The notes beneath the pieces are model-generated. The model did not search any database. It worked only from the letters and a program-made list of their open reading frames with translations, and had not been told where the DNA came from. Of a DNA stretch of 7,397 bases, positions 5,433 through 7,397 are shown piece after piece. Each line of letters begins with the position of its first letter. Position 1 is the stretch's first letter. A program made the translations under genes and the position numbers. This DNA is from an uncultured Bacteroidota bacterium (lineage in GTDB: Bacteria > Bacteroidota > Bacteroidia > 2-12-FULL-35-15): assembly GCA_903881065.1 (NCBI GenBank), contig CAIRRW010000512.1, positions 1-7,397 of the forward strand. The letters are read 5' to 3'.

Positions 5433-6248
5433 CTATTTTTCAGCCAGTTTCTCCATCACTTCTTTGCTGACACCGGTGGAAGAATATCCGCCATCGTGAT
5501 AAATATTTTGCATGGTAACCATGCGTGTTAAATCGGAAAACAAGGCAATACAGAAATCAGCGCATGATTCGGCAGAGGCATTTCCTAAAGGAGCAATTTT
5601 ATCGGAGAAATCATAAAAATCTCCGAAGCCTTTGACACCGCTGCCTGCAGTAGTTTTGGTGGGAGATTGTGAAACAGTATTAATCCTTACTTTTTTATCG
5701 AGCCCATATTGATATCCGAAACTGCGGGCGATGGATTCGAGCATTGCTTTGATATCAGCCATATCGGTATAAAAAGGATAGGTGCGCTGTGCCGCCATAT
5801 AACTAAGCGCAACCACAGAACCCCATTCGTTAATGGCATCCAGCTTTTTGGCTACGCTCAGCATTTTATGAAACGAAAGAGCAGAAACATCAATGCCTTT
5901 CATAAAATAATCGTAGTTCAATTCAGTATAAGGTATGTTCTTGCGGATGTTCACGCTCATGCCGATTGAATGAAGAACAAAATCCAGTTTGCCGCCCAGT
6001 ATTTCCTGCGACTTGGTAAATAAGTTAGTCAACTCATCAACATTGGTAGCATCGGCAGGAATAATTTCTGAATTTGTTTTTTCTGCCAATACTTTTATTT
6101 CTCCCATTCGCATGGCGATTGGTGCGTTTGTCAAAACAAATGTAGCTCCCTGCTCGTGCGCTTTTTCGGCTACCTTCCATGCAATTGAATTTTCATCCAA
6201 TGCACCTGTAATTATTCCGCGTTTACCTTTTAATAAATTATATGACAT
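5433..6248 (-). CDS. fabI: Enoyl-[acyl-carrier-protein] reductase (FabI)
   Basis: Cytoplasmic NAD(P)H-dependent reductase that performs the last step of each elongation cycle in type II fatty-acid synthesis, turning trans-2-enoyl-ACP into acyl-ACP. 271 residues, one short-chain-dehydrogenase-like domain, normal length for FabI. Seen: the cofactor-binding start LLKGKRGIITGALDENSIAW (5-24) with the FabI-type GALDENSIAW instead of a plain GxxxGxG; ADAT (66-69); LHSIGM (92-97); the FabI pair Tyr150 (LSYMAAQR) and Tyr160, with Lys167 exactly seven residues after Tyr160 (YTDMADIK); SQSPTKTTAGSG (193-204) in the substrate-loop region; and YHDGGYSSTGV near the C-terminus. The ATG at 6248 gives the usual MSYNLLKGK start. 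It follows recN by 49 bp on the same strand and ends before a strong terminator. The Y-x6-K triad distinguishes it from ordinary short-chain dehydrogenases. Confidence 0.95.
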   Translation of the reverse strand: MSYNLLKGKRGIITGALDENSIAWKVAEKAHEQGATFVLTNAPIAMRMGEIKVLAEKTNSEIIPADATNVDELTNLFTKSQEILGGKLDFVLHSIGMSVNIRKNIPYTELNYDYFMKGIDVSALSFHKMLSVAKKLDAINEWGSVVALSYMAAQRTYPFYTDMADIKAMLESIARSFGYQYGLDKKVRINTVSQSPTKTTAGSGVKGFGDFYDFSDKIAPLGNASAESCADFCIALFSDLTRMVTMQNIYHDGGYSSTGVSKEVMEKLAEK

Positions 6249-6280
6249 ATATTTTTATTGTTTTGAAATGTTTCAGATGA

Positions 6281-6288
6281 CAAATATA
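6281..6288 (-). promoter_or_regulatory. Possible -7 promoter element for fabI
   Basis: On the minus strand TATATTTG fits the Bacteroidota TAnnTTTG box and lies 32 bases before the fabI ATG, between recN and fabI. I see no matching TTG about 17-23 bases upstream, so it is a weak candidate for a separate fabI promoter inside the recN-fabI unit. Confidence 0.3.
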
Positions 6289-6297
6289 CTAATAAGT

Positions 6298-7397
6298 TTA
6301 GGTTTTAAGGAGTTCTTTTGCATTGCTTATTGCGGCGGCAGTCGGGTTGCCTGTGCTCAGCATTTTTGCAATTTCATTCACACGTTCTTCGGCAGAAAGT
6401 TTCTTGATATTACTGAATGTTTTATTGTTTTTTTCTTCCTTGTAAACAAAAAGATGTGAGCTTCCTTTGCTCGCAATTTGAGGCAAATGTGTGATAGTAA
6501 TTACCTGCATCGATTTTGCCATCTGCTGCATTATACTTCCTACTTTATCGGCAATATCGCCGGAAACTCCTGTGTCTATTTCATCAAAAATAATTGTCGG
6601 CAAAGCAGTAAGCTGTGCAATCAGGGATTTAATACTCAGCATTAATCTTGACAACTCTCCACCCGACGCAACTTTATTCAACTCTTTAAAATCACTTCCT
6701 TTGTTGGCAGAGAAGAGAAAATTTATTTTATCCAATCCGTTTTTTGTTAATAGTTCCGATTCCGAATGTTCTATTTTAAGTTGCGCATTAGGCATGGATA
6801 AAGAGGATAATAGGGAAGCGATTTCTTTTTCAATCTTTGGTATTACTTTTTTTCTATTGCCCGAAATCTTTTTTGCTGCTGTCAGCAATGTTTTTTCAAT
6901 GGTACTTAATTCTTTTTTTACTTTTTCAATTTCCATCTCAAGCGAACTGAAATCAAGCAGTTTATTACTTAATTCATCCTTGATGAAAATTAATTCTTCA
7001 ATTGTTGTTACCTGATGTTTTTGTTCCAGACGATAAATTTCATTCAATCTGTTTGTCAGTTCTTCTATTTGTTTAGGGTCGTAAACAATATCCTGTTCTA
7101 TACTTTCGAGCTCATTTGAAATATCTTTCAATTCGATAAAAGAGCTGTTTATACGCGAACTTAATTCATTTATTTCAGGTTTGTATTTTGCAAATGAAGC
7201 AAGTATAATTTTAATTTCAGTTAACGAAGAAAGCAAATTCATTTCGCCGCCATTTAATGCAAAAGCTGCTTTCGAAAGATTTAATTTAATTTCTTCCGCA
7301 TTATTTAACGTTTCCAGTTCCTGCTCTAATGTTGATTGTTCGCCTGCTTTCAGATTTACATCTTCCAGTTCATTAAACTGAAATTGAAAATAATCCA
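6298..7397 (-). CDS. recN: DNA repair protein RecN, C-terminal part (5' end outside window)
   Basis: SMC-like ATPase that acts early in double-strand-break repair, on chromosomal DNA in the cytoplasm. The frame stays open to the window edge, so the methionine at 7242 is internal; about 365 of the usual ~550 residues are visible, and the N-terminal Walker A part is outside. Visible from the edge inwards: FQFNELEDVNL, typical of the RecN head just before the coil; a long charged Glu/Lys/Leu-rich coiled coil (about 6820-7240); then the second half of the ATPase head with the ABC signature VASGGELSRLML, Walker B TIIFDEIDTGVSG, and the switch histidine in THLPQIA. The C-terminus ends normally in NAKELLKT. 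No frameshift is seen. fabI follows after 49 bp. Confidence 0.95.
   Translation of the reverse strand, partial: DYFQFQFNELEDVNLKAGEQSTLEQELETLNNAEEIKLNLSKAAFALNGGEMNLLSSLTEIKIILASFAKYKPEINELSSRINSSFIELKDISNELESIEQDIVYDPKQIEELTNRLNEIYRLEQKHQVTTIEELIFIKDELSNKLLDFSSLEMEIEKVKKELSTIEKTLLTAAKKISGNRKKVIPKIEKEIASLLSSLSMPNAQLKIEHSESELLTKNGLDKINFLFSANKGSDFKELNKVASGGELSRLMLSIKSLIAQLTALPTIIFDEIDTGVSGDIADKVGSIMQQMAKSMQVITITHLPQIASKGSSHLFVYKEEKNNKTFSNIKKLSAEERVNEIAKMLSTGNPTAAAISNAKELLKT

Noticed and set aside
5989..6459. Plus-strand open frame opposite fabI and recN
   Set aside because: Antisense shadow crossing two well-supported genes, with no protein-family features.
6491..7015. Plus-strand open frame opposite recN
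   Set aside because: It lies wholly antisense to conserved recN head and coil codons.

Overview
The window looks like chromosomal DNA of an AT-rich member of the Bacteroidota. Three things support this: the character of the FabI and RecN proteins, promoter candidates of the TAnnTTTG type, and start codons without Shine-Dalgarno sequences. It holds four protein genes that I recognise as complete or nearly complete, the C-terminal part of a fifth, and an unusually structured non-coding middle.

Left block (1-1977, + strand): the end-truncated gene of a rhomboid intramembrane serine protease is followed, with no spacing at all, by a membrane-anchored endonuclease/exonuclease/phosphatase-family protein that must start on TTG. 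Both stand in the same frame, separated only by the TAA stop, so they are one transcription unit.

Middle block (1978-5432): after the phosphatase-family gene come (a) a ~102-bp structured repeat, (b) a weak partial copy of its first half, and (c) an eight-unit 21-bp tandem array. Then comes a lone minus-strand lipoprotein gene for an oligopeptide-type ABC substrate-binding protein, with a good Bacteroidota-type promoter that fixes its start at 4102. Upstream of that promoter lies about 1.1 kb without intact genes. Most of it (about 4204-5119) is a decayed insertion sequence: 18-bp terminal inverted repeats enclose a frameshifted transposase that I read as IS982 family. A second copy of the ~102-bp repeat sits at 5271-5374 in inverted orientation.

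Right block (5433-7397, - strand): recN (C-terminal two thirds, cut by the window edge) is followed 49 bp later by fabI, the enoyl-ACP reductase of fatty-acid synthesis, which ends in a strong 18-bp stem-loop terminator. DNA repair and lipid synthesis are functionally unrelated; the shared direction and short gap suggest co-transcription or read-through.

The least expected feature is the paired ~102-bp element. Its flanks are conserved, its central hairpins differ in sequence but both fold, and both copies lie just downstream of a gene in the same orientation relative to that gene. It therefore looks like a 3'-end-associated dispersed repeat. I found no convincing new multi-gene system.
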